DNA of 64,000 nucleotides from Fulvimarina manganoxydans (GTDB lineage: Bacteria; Pseudomonadota; Alphaproteobacteria; Rhizobiales; Rhizobiaceae). A model generated the notes under the pieces. It was not told the origin of the DNA and ran no database searches. It saw only the letters and a list, made by a program, of their open reading frames with translations. Location of the stretch: the NCBI RefSeq assembly GCF_900176465.1, contig NZ_FWXR01000003.1, positions 248,001-312,000 of the forward strand. Direction: 5' to 3'. The translations under genes were made by a program, and so were the position numbers. The first letter of the stretch is position 1; the number at the start of each line of letters is the position of its first letter. Below, one piece after another: positions 50,492-59,988 of the stretch.

Positions 50492-51682
50492 ATGAACATT
50501 CACGAATATCAGGCCAAGGAAGTCCTGAAGGGCTATGGCGCGCCGGTCGCTTCCGGTGTTGCCATCACCAGCGCGGACGAAGCCGAGGCTGCTGCCAAGC
50601 AGCTTCCAGGCCCCCTTTATGTGGTCAAGAGCCAGATCCATGCCGGCGGTCGCGGTAAGGGCAAGTTCAAGGAACTCGGGCCCGATGCCAAGGGCGGTGT
50701 TCGCCTCGCGAAGTCCGTCGAAGAGGTCGTCGCCAACGCGAAGGACATGCTGGGCAACACGCTCGTCACCAAGCAGACGGGCGATGCCGGCAAGCAGGTC
50801 AACCGCCTCTATATCGAGGATGGTGCCGATATCGATCGCGAACTCTATCTCTCGCTGCTCGTCGACCGTACGGTCGGTCAGATCGCCTTCGTCGCCTCCA
50901 CCGAAGGTGGCATGGACATCGAGACGGTCGCCGAAGAGACGCCAGAGAAGATCCTCACTCTGCCGATCGATCCTGTCGCGGGCGTGACGGCGGCCAATGC
51001 CGAAGAGCTCTGCAATGCACTGAAGCTCGGTGGCGCGGCCAAGGTCGATGGGATGCAGCTCTTCCCGATCCTCTACAAGGCCTTCGTCGAGAAGGATATG
51101 AGCCTTCTGGAGATCAATCCGCTCATCGTCATGACCGATGGTCATCTGCGGGTGCTCGACGCCAAGGTCTCTTTCGATGGTAACGCGCTGTTCCGTCACG
51201 ACGACATCAAGGCGCTGCGCGACGAGAGCGAAGAGGATGCCAAGGAGATCGAGGCGTCGAAATACGACCTCGCTTATGTGGCACTCGACGGCAATATCGG
51301 CTGCATGGTGAACGGTGCCGGCCTCGCCATGGCGACGATGGACATCATCAAGCTCTACGGCAAAGAGCCGGCGAACTTCCTCGATGTGGGCGGTGGTGCG
51401 TCCAAGGAGAAGGTGACGGCCGCCTTCAAGATCATTACCGCTGATCCGAACGTCAAAGGCATTCTCGTCAACATCTTCGGTGGCATCATGCGCTGCGACG
51501 TTATCGCCGAGGGCGTCGTAGCGGCGGTGAAGGATGTGGGCCTGCAGGTGCCGCTGGTCGTGCGTCTCGAAGGCACGAATGTCGAGAAGGGCAAGGCGAT
51601 CCTCAATGAGAGTGGCCTCGCCATCACGGCGGCCGACGATCTCGACGACGCGGCCCAGAAGATCGTCGCGGCTGTCGGCTGA
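50492..51682 (+). CDS. sucC: Succinyl-CoA synthetase beta subunit (ADP-forming)
   Basis: SucC is the ATP-grasp subunit of succinyl-CoA synthetase. The 396-residue protein begins [20 protein letters not shown] and has [42 protein letters not shown] with metal ligands, and the [24 protein letters not shown] region. sucD normally follows directly. Here a vapBC module intervenes. Confidence 0.97.
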   Translation: MNIHEYQAKEVLKGYGAPVASGVAITSADEAEAAAKQLPGPLYVVKSQIHAGGRGKGKFKELGPDAKGGVRLAKSVEEVVANAKDMLGNTLVTKQTGDAGKQVNRLYIEDGADIDRELYLSLLVDRTVGQIAFVASTEGGMDIETVAEETPEKILTLPIDPVAGVTAANAEELCNALKLGGAAKVDGMQLFPILYKAFVEKDMSLLEINPLIVMTDGHLRVLDAKVSFDGNALFRHDDIKALRDESEEDAKEIEASKYDLAYVALDGNIGCMVNGAGLAMATMDIIKLYGKEPANFLDVGGGASKEKVTAAFKIITADPNVKGILVNIFGGIMRCDVIAEGVVAAVKDVGLQVPLVVRLEGTNVEKGKAILNESGLAITAADDLDDAAQKIVAAVG

Positions 51683-51710
51683 GGCGCTTTTCGATTTGAA
51701 TATGGGAGCC

Positions 51711-51741
51711 ACACGGGTTATGTGTAGCACATAATCCGTGT
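51711..51741. promoter_or_regulatory. Palindromic candidate operator of the vapBC module
   Basis: Arms of 14 bases (ACACGGGTTATGTG and CACATAATCCGTGT) with one mismatch enclose TAG. It lies 29 bases after sucC's stop and 9 bases before the antitoxin ATG. Autoregulatory operators of VapB-type antitoxins have this placement. There is no T-run, so it is unlikely to be a terminator. Confidence 0.65.
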
Positions 51742-51750
51742 GGGGTTGCC

Positions 51751-52008
51751 ATGGCGAAAAACATCACTCTCGCGATCGATGAGGACCTGCTCGACAAGGT
51801 CCGGGTTCTCGCTGCGATGAAGCGCACGAGCGTCAACGAGATGGTGCGCAGTTATCTGCAGCGGCTCGTGGCGCTGGAGCAAGAGCATGACGAGATTACC
51901 GAAGAGCTTCTGAAGCTCTCTCGTGAAAGCAAGGCGGATATGGGGAGCTGGCGTCCCAGTCGTGAAGAGACCTATTCCGGAGAGCCGCGTTTTGATCGCT
52001 GGCGCTGA
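51751..52008 (+). CDS. vapB: VapB-like ribbon-helix-helix antitoxin
   Basis: This 85-residue protein starts MAKNITLAIDEDLLDKVRVLAAMKRTSVNEMVRSYLQRL, a ribbon-helix-helix DNA-binding fold. The C-terminal tail LSRESKADMGSWRPSREETY is the type that contacts the toxin. It overlaps the downstream PIN toxin by 17 bases and lies within sucC-sucD. It should bind the palindrome at 51711-51741 and neutralise the toxin. The naming follows genomic context. Confidence 0.85.
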   Translation: MAKNITLAIDEDLLDKVRVLAAMKRTSVNEMVRSYLQRLVALEQEHDEITEELLKLSRESKADMGSWRPSREETYSGEPRFDRWR

Positions 52009-52408
52009 TGTCTTTCTTGACACCAACATCCTCATTTACGCTGCGAGCGCTCAGTGGAGCGAGCCGGCGAAATGGGAAGTTGCCCATGGTCTCCTCACGA
52101 CGCAGTTCGGTACCAGCGGTCAGGTTCTCGCTGAATTTTATGCAAATGCCGTCCGTACGAAGCCGGTGCCGGTTTCTCCGGAAGAGGCGCGGCGATGGGT
52201 TTCGCTGCTTGGGCGAAAGCCGTTTGTCGTCGTTGATGACAGGCTCGTTCTTGCGGGGATCGATTTTTCCCAGCGCTACAAGATTTCCTACTGGGACGGC
52301 GCCATCATCGCCGCTGCGGAGCGTCTCGGCGCCAAGACGCTTTACACCGAAGACCTCAGTCATGATCAGGTCTACGGGTCGGTGACCGCGATCAATCCCT
52401 TTCTGTAA
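51992..52408 (+). CDS. vapC: VapC-like PIN-domain toxin
   Basis: This is a 138-residue PIN-domain ribonuclease. The acidic active-site residues are in [34 protein letters not shown] and YTEDLSH. The start is TTG 51992, with GGAGAG seven bases upstream. The longer frame from 51923 reads through the antitoxin. Overlap with the antitoxin is typical of vapBC. It is transcribed in the direction of sucD, 44 bases upstream of it. Confidence 0.87.
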   Translation: MIAGADVFLDTNILIYAASAQWSEPAKWEVAHGLLTTQFGTSGQVLAEFYANAVRTKPVPVSPEEARRWVSLLGRKPFVVVDDRLVLAGIDFSQRYKISYWDGAIIAAAERLGAKTLYTEDLSHDQVYGSVTAINPFL

Positions 52409-52452
52409 CGCCCTCTTCTTTGAGCTGGGTGACCGTCAAGGAGTATCAACCC

Positions 52453-53373
52453 ATGTCCATTCTGGTCGACAAGAACACCAAGGTCATTGTGCAGGGCTTG
52501 ACCGGCAAGACCGGCACCTTCCACACCGAGCAGGCGCTCGCCTATCACGGCACCCAGATGGTGGCCGGTATCCATCCCAAGAAGGGCGGCGAGACCTGGA
52601 CCGCGGGCGAGGGGGCCGGCGCGAAAGCTGGCGCCGAGCTGCCGATCTTTACTTCGGTCGCTGAAGCCAAGGAAAAGACCGGCGCGAGCGCTTCGGTGAT
52701 CTATGTCCCGCCGGCAGGCGCGGCTGCGGCCATCGAAGAGGCGATCGAGGCGGGGATCGACCTCATCACCTGCATCACCGAGGGCATTCCCGTGACCGAC
52801 ATGGTCAAGGTGAAGGCCAAGCTCGCCAAGTCATCCTCGCGTCTGATCGGCCCGAACTGCCCGGGCGTTCTGACACCGGAAGAGTGCAAGATCGGCATCA
52901 TGCCGGGCAATATCTTCAAGAAGGGCTCGGTCGGCATCGTCTCGCGCTCCGGTACCCTGACCTATGAGGCCGTTTTCCAGACCTCCAATGCCGGTCTCGG
53001 CCAGACGACGGCCGTCGGCATCGGCGGCGATCCGGTCAAGGGTACCGAGTTCATTGATGTCCTCGAAATGTTCCTGGCGGACGAGGCGACCAAGTCGATC
53101 ATCATGATCGGCGAGATCGGCGGCTCGGCCGAGGAGGACGCGGCGCAGTTCCTCGCTGACGAGGCGAAGAAGGGCCGCAAGAAGCCGATGGTCGGCTTCA
53201 TCGCCGGACGCACCGCGCCGAAGGGCCGCACCATGGGCCATGCCGGCGCCGTCGTCTCCGGCGGCAAAGGCGGCGCGGAAGACAAGATCGCGGCCATGGA
53301 GGCTGCGGGCATCCGTGTGTCGCCCTCGCCCGCCCAGCTCGGCAAGACCCTTGTCGAAGTCCTGAAGGGCTGA
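52453..53373 (+). CDS. sucD: Succinyl-CoA synthetase alpha subunit
   Basis: SucD is the catalytic subunit carrying the phosphohistidine. The 306-residue protein begins [25 protein letters not shown], has [20 protein letters not shown] and the CoA-binding ITEGIPV, and the active-site His region [23 protein letters not shown] 52453 has GGAG upstream and fits the family. The frame is open upstream to 52420. It is separated from sucC by 770 bases carrying vapBC. Confidence 0.97.
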   Translation: MSILVDKNTKVIVQGLTGKTGTFHTEQALAYHGTQMVAGIHPKKGGETWTAGEGAGAKAGAELPIFTSVAEAKEKTGASASVIYVPPAGAAAAIEEAIEAGIDLITCITEGIPVTDMVKVKAKLAKSSSRLIGPNCPGVLTPEECKIGIMPGNIFKKGSVGIVSRSGTLTYEAVFQTSNAGLGQTTAVGIGGDPVKGTEFIDVLEMFLADEATKSIIMIGEIGGSAEEDAAQFLADEAKKGRKKPMVGFIAGRTAPKGRTMGHAGAVVSGGKGGAEDKIAAMEAAGIRVSPSPAQLGKTLVEVLKG

Positions 53374-53378
53374 CCACC

Positions 53379-54146
53379 ATGCGAGAGGCGATCGCGCGTC
53401 AGATTCGGGGTGCCCAGGTTCGGGCGCCCTGGCTGTTCGGACTGAAGAATGCCGTCCAGCGGGGCGTGCGTCGCCGCCTCAAACGTCCTTTCGAACAGGA
53501 CTTCGAAGCGCTGAGGGCGCTCGGGTTCGATCCCAGCGGCCTCATTCTCGATATTGGCGGCAATCGCGGGCAGAGCATCGATGCGGTGCGGCTGACGCTT
53601 CCCCGCGCGCCGATCATCTCTTTCGAGCCGAATCCTCAGCTCGCGGACGACTTGAAGGACCTGTTCAAGGCCGATGCGAATGTGGAGATTCGCCAGCGCG
53701 CGCTCGGCGATCGCCCTGGTGAATTCACTCTTTTCATTCCCTATTATAATGGCTGGATGTTTGACGGCCTCGCCTCGCTCGATCGAGCCGAGGCGGAAAG
53801 CTGGTTGAGCGCCGACAATCTGGCCGGTTTCGACCCTCAAAAGGTGACGATCCGCGAGGTCACCTGTCAGGTTTCGACGCTCGATGCAGAATGTCCGGGT
53901 TTGAGCCCTGTCTTCGTCAAGATCGACGTGCAAGGCTTCGAGCCCAACGTTCTCGACGGTGGCCGGGCTCTTCTGGAGCGCGCTCGCCCGGTGGTTATGC
54001 TGGAGTCGCGGCACGATGTCGACATGCTCGCCCATCTGCCCGCAGGCTACGAAGCCGCCCATTATGACGGCATGACGCTGAGGCTCGGCGATAGGCAAAC
54101 CATGAACACGTTCTATTTGCCTGCCGAGATCGCGCGCCGCTTCTAA
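53379..54146 (+). CDS. FkbM-family methyltransferase
   Basis: This 255-residue SAM-dependent methyltransferase is of the FkbM type, often found in polysaccharide or glycolipid clusters. The SAM loop LILDIGGNRGQSIDAVRL, then IISFEPNPQL, and VFVKIDVQGFEPNVLDGG are the family marks. It starts five bases after sucD's stop, so it is in the TCA operon. It is unrelated to TCA enzymes by function, and the substrate is unknown. Confidence 0.85.
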   Translation: MREAIARQIRGAQVRAPWLFGLKNAVQRGVRRRLKRPFEQDFEALRALGFDPSGLILDIGGNRGQSIDAVRLTLPRAPIISFEPNPQLADDLKDLFKADANVEIRQRALGDRPGEFTLFIPYYNGWMFDGLASLDRAEAESWLSADNLAGFDPQKVTIREVTCQVSTLDAECPGLSPVFVKIDVQGFEPNVLDGGRALLERARPVVMLESRHDVDMLAHLPAGYEAAHYDGMTLRLGDRQTMNTFYLPAEIARRF

Positions 54147-54197
54147 AATGCGGTTATGGCCTTGCCGTTGCGGCAGGGTTTTGAACAGGATGCAAGG

Positions 54198-54218
54198 GCA
54201 GAACCCAGCGGGTTCTGC
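54198..54218 (+). promoter_or_regulatory. Perfect nine-base-pair hairpin in the sucA leader
   Basis: The arms GCAGAACCC and GGGTTCTGC enclose a three-base loop. No T-run follows. It lies 54 bases before the sucA ATG and 52 bases after the FkbM stop. It could affect mRNA processing or translation. Confidence 0.5.
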
Positions 54219-54272
54219 ATTCGGTAACAGAACGAGGAGGCGGGCCCCTTCGCCGGGCACCGCAACGTCCAG

Positions 54273-57260
54273 ATGGCACGCAGCAATCAAGCCAACGATA
54301 TTTTTGCCGAGACCTCGTTTCTCTATGGCGGCAATGCCGACTATATCGAGGAACTCTACGCGCAGTATGAAGCCGATCCGTCCTCCGTTTCGCAGGACTG
54401 GAGCGATTTCTTCGGCGGCCTGAAGGACGACGCGGCCGTCGTGAAGAAGAATGCGGACGGCCCGTCCTGGCAGCGGACCAACTGGCCGATCGCGCAGAAT
54501 GGCGAACTCGTCTCCGCTCTCGATGGCGACTGGGGCGCGGTCGACCAGAAGATCGAGACGAAGGTCAAGAAGGAAGCCCAGAAGCAGGGTGTCGAGCTGA
54601 GCGAGGCCGCGCTCAACCAAGCGCGCCAGGATTCGGTGCGCGCCCTTATGCTGATCCGCGCCTATCGCGTGCGCGGCCATCTTCACGCCAAGCTCGATCC
54701 TCTCGGTATCGCAAAGCCCGCCGACGACGATTACAACGAGTTGTCGCCCAAGGCCTATGGATTCAGCGAGGCCGACTACGATCGGCAGATCTATATCGAC
54801 AACGTCCTCGGCCTGAAATTCGCGACGATCCGCCAGATGCTGGAGATCCTCCAGCGCACCTATTGCTCGACCCTCGGCGTCGAATTCATGCATATCTCCA
54901 ATCCGCAGGAGAAGGCCTGGATCCAGGAGCGGATCGAGGGGCCGGACAAGGGCGTCGCCTTCACCGACGAAGGCAAGCGCGCGATTCTCAACAAGCTGAT
55001 CGAAGCCGAGGGTTTCGAGAAGTTCCTCGACGTCAAATATAAGGGGACGAAGCGTTTCGGCCTGGATGGCGGCGAGGCTTTGATCCCGGCGCTAGAGCAG
55101 ATCATCAAGCGCGGCGGTCAGCTGGGGCTCAAAGAGATCGTCTTCGGCATGGCCCATCGCGGCCGCCTGAACGTCCTTAGCCAGGTGATGGCCAAGCCGC
55201 ATCGAGCCATCTTCCACGAGTTCAAGGGCGGGTCTTTCAAGCCCGAGGATGTGGAAGGCTCGGGCGACGTCAAATACCATCTCGGTGCGTCTTCCGATCG
55301 CACCTTCGATGACAACAATGTCCATCTATCCCTGACGGCGAACCCTTCGCATTTGGAGATCGTCGATCCGGTTGTTATGGGCAAGGCTCGGGCGAAGCAG
55401 GACCAGATCGCCGGCGCGACGCGCACGGATATCGTGCCGCTGGAAACCCGCGGGCGCATTCTGCCGCTCTTGCTTCATGGCGATGCGGCCTTTGCCGGCC
55501 AGGGCGTTGTGCCGGAATGCTTCAATCTGTCGGCACTTCGCGGCCATAGGGTCGCGGGTTCGATCCACTTCATCATCAACAATCAGATCGGCTTCACAAC
55601 CAATCCGCGCTTCTCGCGCTCCTCGCCCTATCCCTCGGACGTCGCCAAGATGGTCGAGGCACCGATCTTCCACGTCAATGGCGACGATCCGGAAGCGGTG
55701 GTCTATGCGGCGAAGATCGCGACCGAATTCCGGATGAAGTTCCACAAGCCGGTCGTCATAGACATGTTCTGCTACCGGCGCTTCGGTCACAACGAAGGCG
55801 ACGAGCCGGCATTCACCCAGCCGAAGATGTACAAGGTGATCCGCAATCACCCTTCGACGCTGGAAATCTATGCCAAGAAGCTTGTCTCCGAAGGCCTCCT
55901 CTCGGAGGAGGACGTGGATAAGCGCAAAGCCGAATGGCGTCAGAAGCTCGACGAGGAATTCGAGGCCGGTCAAGCCTATCTGCCCAACAAGGCGGATTGG
56001 CTGGACGGGGCTTGGTCGGGCCTGCGCCGCGCCGAGGAAGAGGACGAGCCGCGTCGTGGCAGGACCGGCGTTCCGATGAAGACGCTGAAGGACATCGGCT
56101 CCAAGCTCTGCCGCGTGCCGGATGGCTTCAACGTCCATCGCACGGTCCAACGCTTCATGGACAACCGCGCCAAGATGATCGACTCGGGCGAGGGGATCGA
56201 TTGGGCGACGGCCGAGGCGCTGGCCTTCGGCTCGCTGGTCTCCGAAGGCCATCCCGTCCGCCTGTCCGGTCAGGACTGCGAGCGCGGCACCTTCTCCCAG
56301 CGCCATTCGGTTCTCTACGATCAGGAAACCGAGGAGCGTTACGTTCCGCTTGCCAATGTCTCCAAGGGTCAGGCGATCTACGAGGTCATCAATTCGATGC
56401 TCTCGGAAGAAGCGGTGCTCGGCTTCGAATACGGCTATTCGCTCTCCGAGCCCAACGCTCTGACGCTCTGGGAGGCCCAGTTCGGCGATTTCGCCAATGG
56501 CGCCCAGGTGGTGATCGACCAGTTCATCTCGTCGGGCGAGCGCAAATGGCTACGCATGTCCGGCCTCGTCATGCTGCTGCCCCATGGCTATGAGGGCCAG
56601 GGACCGGAGCATTCCTCCGCGAGGTTGGAGCGTTTCCTCCAGCTCTGCGCCGAGGACAACATGCAGGTCGCCAACTGCACGACGCCGGCCAACTATTTCC
56701 ATATCCTTCGCCGTCAGCTGAAGCGCAACTTCCGCAAGCCGCTGATTCTGATGACCCCGAAATCACTGCTGCGCCACAAGCGGGCGATTTCCGAACTCTC
56801 CGAGATGTCGGGCGATACGAGCTTCCACCGCCTTCTGTGGGACGACGCCCAGCGCTTCAAGGATGGTGGGATTTCGTTGGTTCCGGACGACAAGATTCGC
56901 CGCGTCGTAATGTGCTCGGGTAAGGTCTATTACGACCTTTACGAAGAGCGCGAGAAGCGCGGTGTCGACGACGTCTATCTCCTGCGCTTGGAGCAGCTTT
57001 ATCCGTTCCCGGCCAAGGCCCTGATCACGGAACTGTCGCGCTTCAAGCAGGCCGAGATGGTGTGGTGCCAGGAGGAGCCCAAGAATATGGGCGCCTGGTC
57101 CTTCATCGATCCCTATCTCGAGTGGGTGCTCGACCATATCGAGGCGGACAAGCGCCGAGTGCGTTATGCCGGCCGCCCGGCTGCCGCGTCTCCGGCCGCC
57201 GGAACGATGAGCACCCATATGAAGCAGCTCGAAGCATTCCTCGAAGACGCGCTCGGCTGA
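54273..57260 (+). CDS. sucA: 2-oxoglutarate dehydrogenase E1
   Basis: SucA is the thiamine-diphosphate E1 of the 2-oxoglutarate dehydrogenase complex. The 995-residue protein starts MARSNQANDIFAETSFLYGGNADYIEELY, and has GMAHRGRLNVLSQVMAK, GDAAFAGQGVVPECFNLS, HFIINNQIGFTTNP with the ThDP motif, and C-terminal LLPHGYEGQGPEHSSARLERFLQLCAEDN. No SD precedes the ATG closely. GAGGAGG lies about 32 bases upstream. Confidence 0.97.
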   Translation: MARSNQANDIFAETSFLYGGNADYIEELYAQYEADPSSVSQDWSDFFGGLKDDAAVVKKNADGPSWQRTNWPIAQNGELVSALDGDWGAVDQKIETKVKKEAQKQGVELSEAALNQARQDSVRALMLIRAYRVRGHLHAKLDPLGIAKPADDDYNELSPKAYGFSEADYDRQIYIDNVLGLKFATIRQMLEILQRTYCSTLGVEFMHISNPQEKAWIQERIEGPDKGVAFTDEGKRAILNKLIEAEGFEKFLDVKYKGTKRFGLDGGEALIPALEQIIKRGGQLGLKEIVFGMAHRGRLNVLSQVMAKPHRAIFHEFKGGSFKPEDVEGSGDVKYHLGASSDRTFDDNNVHLSLTANPSHLEIVDPVVMGKARAKQDQIAGATRTDIVPLETRGRILPLLLHGDAAFAGQGVVPECFNLSALRGHRVAGSIHFIINNQIGFTTNPRFSRSSPYPSDVAKMVEAPIFHVNGDDPEAVVYAAKIATEFRMKFHKPVVIDMFCYRRFGHNEGDEPAFTQPKMYKVIRNHPSTLEIYAKKLVSEGLLSEEDVDKRKAEWRQKLDEEFEAGQAYLPNKADWLDGAWSGLRRAEEEDEPRRGRTGVPMKTLKDIGSKLCRVPDGFNVHRTVQRFMDNRAKMIDSGEGIDWATAEALAFGSLVSEGHPVRLSGQDCERGTFSQRHSVLYDQETEERYVPLANVSKGQAIYEVINSMLSEEAVLGFEYGYSLSEPNALTLWEAQFGDFANGAQVVIDQFISSGERKWLRMSGLVMLLPHGYEGQGPEHSSARLERFLQLCAEDNMQVANCTTPANYFHILRRQLKRNFRKPLILMTPKSLLRHKRAISELSEMSGDTSFHRLLWDDAQRFKDGGISLVPDDKIRRVVMCSGKVYYDLYEEREKRGVDDVYLLRLEQLYPFPAKALITELSRFKQAEMVWCQEEPKNMGAWSFIDPYLEWVLDHIEADKRRVRYAGRPAAASPAAGTMSTHMKQLEAFLEDALG

Positions 57261-57324
57261 TCGCCGGCGCGTTTCCCATCAGCCATTATCCGACCGATAC
57301 GAGACGGCGAGAGACCATTAAGTC

Positions 57325-58935
57325 ATGAGCACCGACATCAAAGTTCCGACCCTCGGAGAATCCGTGACCGAGGCGACGATCGGCCAGTGGTTCAAAAAGG
57401 TCGGCGATCGCGTCGAGCAGGACGAGACGATTGCGGAACTGGAGACCGACAAGGTCACGGTCGAAGTGCCCGCGCCGGCCGCAGGCGTTCTGCAGGAAAT
57501 CGTTGCCAAGGAAGGTGAGACTGTCGAGGTTGGTGCCTTGATCGGCACGCTCGGCGAAGGCGAGGGCTCCTCCACCAGCACGGACAACGCGACCGAGGCG
57601 CCTTCGAACGAGGCGAAAGCGGAGGCTGCGTCCGATGATGCCGGCGGCTATGGCGGTGAATCAGCGTCCGGTTCGCAGGCAAGCGGCTCGGGTAGCGGTA
57701 AGCTCGTCGAGGTGAATGTTCCGGCGGCAGGCGAAAGCGTGACCGAGGCCCAGGTCGGTTCGATCTTCAAGAAGGTCGGCGAAGCGGTCGCCGTCGACGA
57801 GGCGCTCCTCGAACTCGAGACCGACAAGGCCGCTCAGGAAGTGCCGTCGCCCGTCGCCGGTGTCATCCGCGAAGTGCTCGTCTCGGAAGGCGACGATGTG
57901 CAGGTTGGCGCGCTGTTGATGAAGATCGAAGAAGGCGCGTCTGCCGGAAGCGGCCAAGAGACCCCGAAGAGTGAGGCCGCCGCGCCGACCCCGGGCGCTG
58001 GTGCGACCGCGCGCGAGGAGGTGCGGGACCAAAGTGCGGGTCGCCCGCCGGCACCCTCTGCCCGCAAGATGATGGACGAAAAGGGCGTTTCGGCGTCGCA
58101 GGTTTCGGGTTCGGGCCGAGACGGTCAGATCCTGAAGGGCGACGTTCTCGAAGCGGTCGCCAAGGGGGCGCCATCGTCGGCCCAGGAAAAGCCGAGCCAG
58201 GCTGCGGCCCGTCCGCAATCGGCGCCAGACGACGCGGCACGCGAAGAGCGGGTCAAGATGACCAAGCTTCGCCAGACCATCGCCAAGCGTCTGAAGAATG
58301 CGCAGGACACGGCCGCGATGCTGACCACCTTCAACGAGGTGGACATGACCGCGACCATGGAAATGCGGAAGAAATACAAGGATCTCTTCGAGAAGAAGCA
58401 TGGCGTGAAGCTCGGCTTCATGGGCTTCTTCACCAAGGCGGTCACGCATGCCCTGAAGGAGATCCCCGCGGTCAATGCCGAGATCGACGGCACGGACATC
58501 ATCTATAAGAACTTCTGCCATATCGGCATGGCCGTCGGCACGGATAAGGGCCTTGTCGTCCCGGTCATCCGCGACGCCGACCAGATGACCATCGCCGAGG
58601 TCGAGAAGGAGCTGGGGCGTCTGGCCAAGGCCGCCCGCGACGGCAAGCTCGGCGTCGCCGACATGCAGGGCGGCACCTTCACCCTGACCAATGGCGGCGT
58701 CTATGGCTCGCTGATGTCGACGCCGATCATCAACGCGCCCCAATCCGGCATTCTCGGCATGCACAAGATCCAGGAGCGGCCGATGGCGATCGGCGGCCAG
58801 GTGGTCATTCGCCCGATGATGTATCTGGCGCTCAGCTACGACCACCGGATCGTCGACGGCAAGGAGGCCGTGACCTTCCTGGTGCGCGTCAAGGAGAACC
58901 TGGAAGATCCCGAGCGGCTGATTCTCGATCTTTGA
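57325..58935 (+). CDS. sucB: Dihydrolipoamide succinyltransferase E2 with two lipoyl domains
   Basis: SucB is E2 of the 2-oxoglutarate dehydrogenase complex. The 536-residue product carries two lipoyl domains, with lipoyl-Lys in [11 protein letters not shown] (K43) and [11 protein letters not shown] (K168), joined by a Ser/Gly/Glu linker. A peripheral-subunit binding domain ([35 protein letters not shown]) and the acyltransferase core with [12 protein letters not shown] follow. Two lipoyl domains are unusual for OdhB, which usually has one. Confidence 0.95.
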   Translation: MSTDIKVPTLGESVTEATIGQWFKKVGDRVEQDETIAELETDKVTVEVPAPAAGVLQEIVAKEGETVEVGALIGTLGEGEGSSTSTDNATEAPSNEAKAEAASDDAGGYGGESASGSQASGSGSGKLVEVNVPAAGESVTEAQVGSIFKKVGEAVAVDEALLELETDKAAQEVPSPVAGVIREVLVSEGDDVQVGALLMKIEEGASAGSGQETPKSEAAAPTPGAGATAREEVRDQSAGRPPAPSARKMMDEKGVSASQVSGSGRDGQILKGDVLEAVAKGAPSSAQEKPSQAAARPQSAPDDAAREERVKMTKLRQTIAKRLKNAQDTAAMLTTFNEVDMTATMEMRKKYKDLFEKKHGVKLGFMGFFTKAVTHALKEIPAVNAEIDGTDIIYKNFCHIGMAVGTDKGLVVPVIRDADQMTIAEVEKELGRLAKAARDGKLGVADMQGGTFTLTNGGVYGSLMSTPIINAPQSGILGMHKIQERPMAIGGQVVIRPMMYLALSYDHRIVDGKEAVTFLVRVKENLEDPERLILDL

Positions 58936-58958
58936 TCCGGGGGTGAAGGATTTTCGAG

Positions 58959-59210
58959 ATGAAGACCCTGGTCGATGTCTCTGAGATCCTTCGCAATCTG
59001 ACGCTGACGGCGGCCGCCGCCGTCGGCGCATCTCTCGCTTCGAAGAAGCTCGGTCCGGAGACGATCCAGGCTGGCTCCGCGGCTTTTTAGGGGACACTCG
59101 CCCGGCGGGTCCATGTGATGGAGCAGCTTCAGACGGCCAGCGTCGACAAGACCACGAAGATTCCCGTTTATATCGACTGCGCGCGTCTGACGCTGACGCC
59201 GGTGGATTGA
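58959..59210 (+). pseudogene. Small gene interrupted by an in-frame TAG
   Basis: The frame begins ATG 58959 with GAAGGA eight bases upstream and reads MKTLVDVSEILRNLTLTAAA and onward to a TAG at 59088-59090, preceded by AGSAAF. The same frame continues as GTLARRVHVMEQLQTASVDK to TLTPVD and a TGA at 59208-59210. Codon use is gene-like on both sides. Without the TAG the product would be 83 residues of unknown function. It could also be a short real gene plus a decayed tail. Confidence 0.6.
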
Positions 59211-59232
59211 CGAAGACGCGAAGGGACATGTC

Positions 59233-59988
59233 TTGGCCAATGTCATGATCGTCACCGGAGGCTCGCGCGGAATTGGGGCTGCGACCGCGCGCCTTGCGGC
59301 AGAGCGCGGCTATGCGGTCGTCGTCAATTACGTGTCGAACAAGACTGCAGCCGAGGATGTCGTCGCCTCGATCAAAACGGCTGGCGGCAGCGCCATCGCG
59401 GTCAAGGGCGATGTGGCCGAGGAGCGCGATGTGCTTCACCTCTTCGAGGCTGCCGATCGCTTCGGGCGTCTCTCGGGTCTCGTCAACAATGCCGGGATCG
59501 TCTACCGCGCTCAAACCGTCGCCGAGATGGACATCGCGCGCATCGACCGGATGATGCGGGTCAATGTGACCGGAAGTATTCTTTGTGCTCGCGAAGCCGT
59601 CCGCCGCATGTCGAAGAGTCGTGGCGGGGAGGGCGGCGCAATCGTCAGTGTTTCCTCGGTCGCCGCCAAGCTCGGCGGATCGGGCCAATATGTCGACTAT
59701 GCCGCGTCGAAAGGCGCGATCGACACCTTCACGGTGGGCCTCGCCAAGGAGGTCGTGGAGGAGGATATCCGCGTCTATGGCGTGAGGCCCGGGATCATAG
59801 ATACCGAAATTCATGCGTCCGGCGGTCAGCCGCACCGGGTCGCCGATCTTGCGCCGACGCTCCCTATGAAACGCGCTGGAACCGCGGAAGAAGTCGCAAA
59901 GGCGATCCTCTGGCTGGCCTCGTCCGAAGCGTCCTATTCGACTGGCGCGATCCTCGACGTCTCTGGAGCGAGGTCGATCTTGCCATGA
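59233..59988 (+). CDS. SDR-family oxidoreductase
   Basis: This 251-residue NAD(P)-dependent short-chain dehydrogenase has the TGGSRGIGAATARLAAERG cofactor loop, LVNNAGIVYRA, and the YxxxK active site in YVDYAASKGAIDTFTVGLAKE. The TTG at 59233 has AAGGGA six bases upstream. An SDR at this place in the suc operon is usual in rhizobia I recall. The substrate is unknown. It overlaps the next gene by ATGA. Confidence 0.9.
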   Translation: MANVMIVTGGSRGIGAATARLAAERGYAVVVNYVSNKTAAEDVVASIKTAGGSAIAVKGDVAEERDVLHLFEAADRFGRLSGLVNNAGIVYRAQTVAEMDIARIDRMMRVNVTGSILCAREAVRRMSKSRGGEGGAIVSVSSVAAKLGGSGQYVDYAASKGAIDTFTVGLAKEVVEEDIRVYGVRPGIIDTEIHASGGQPHRVADLAPTLPMKRAGTAEEVAKAILWLASSEASYSTGAILDVSGARSILP

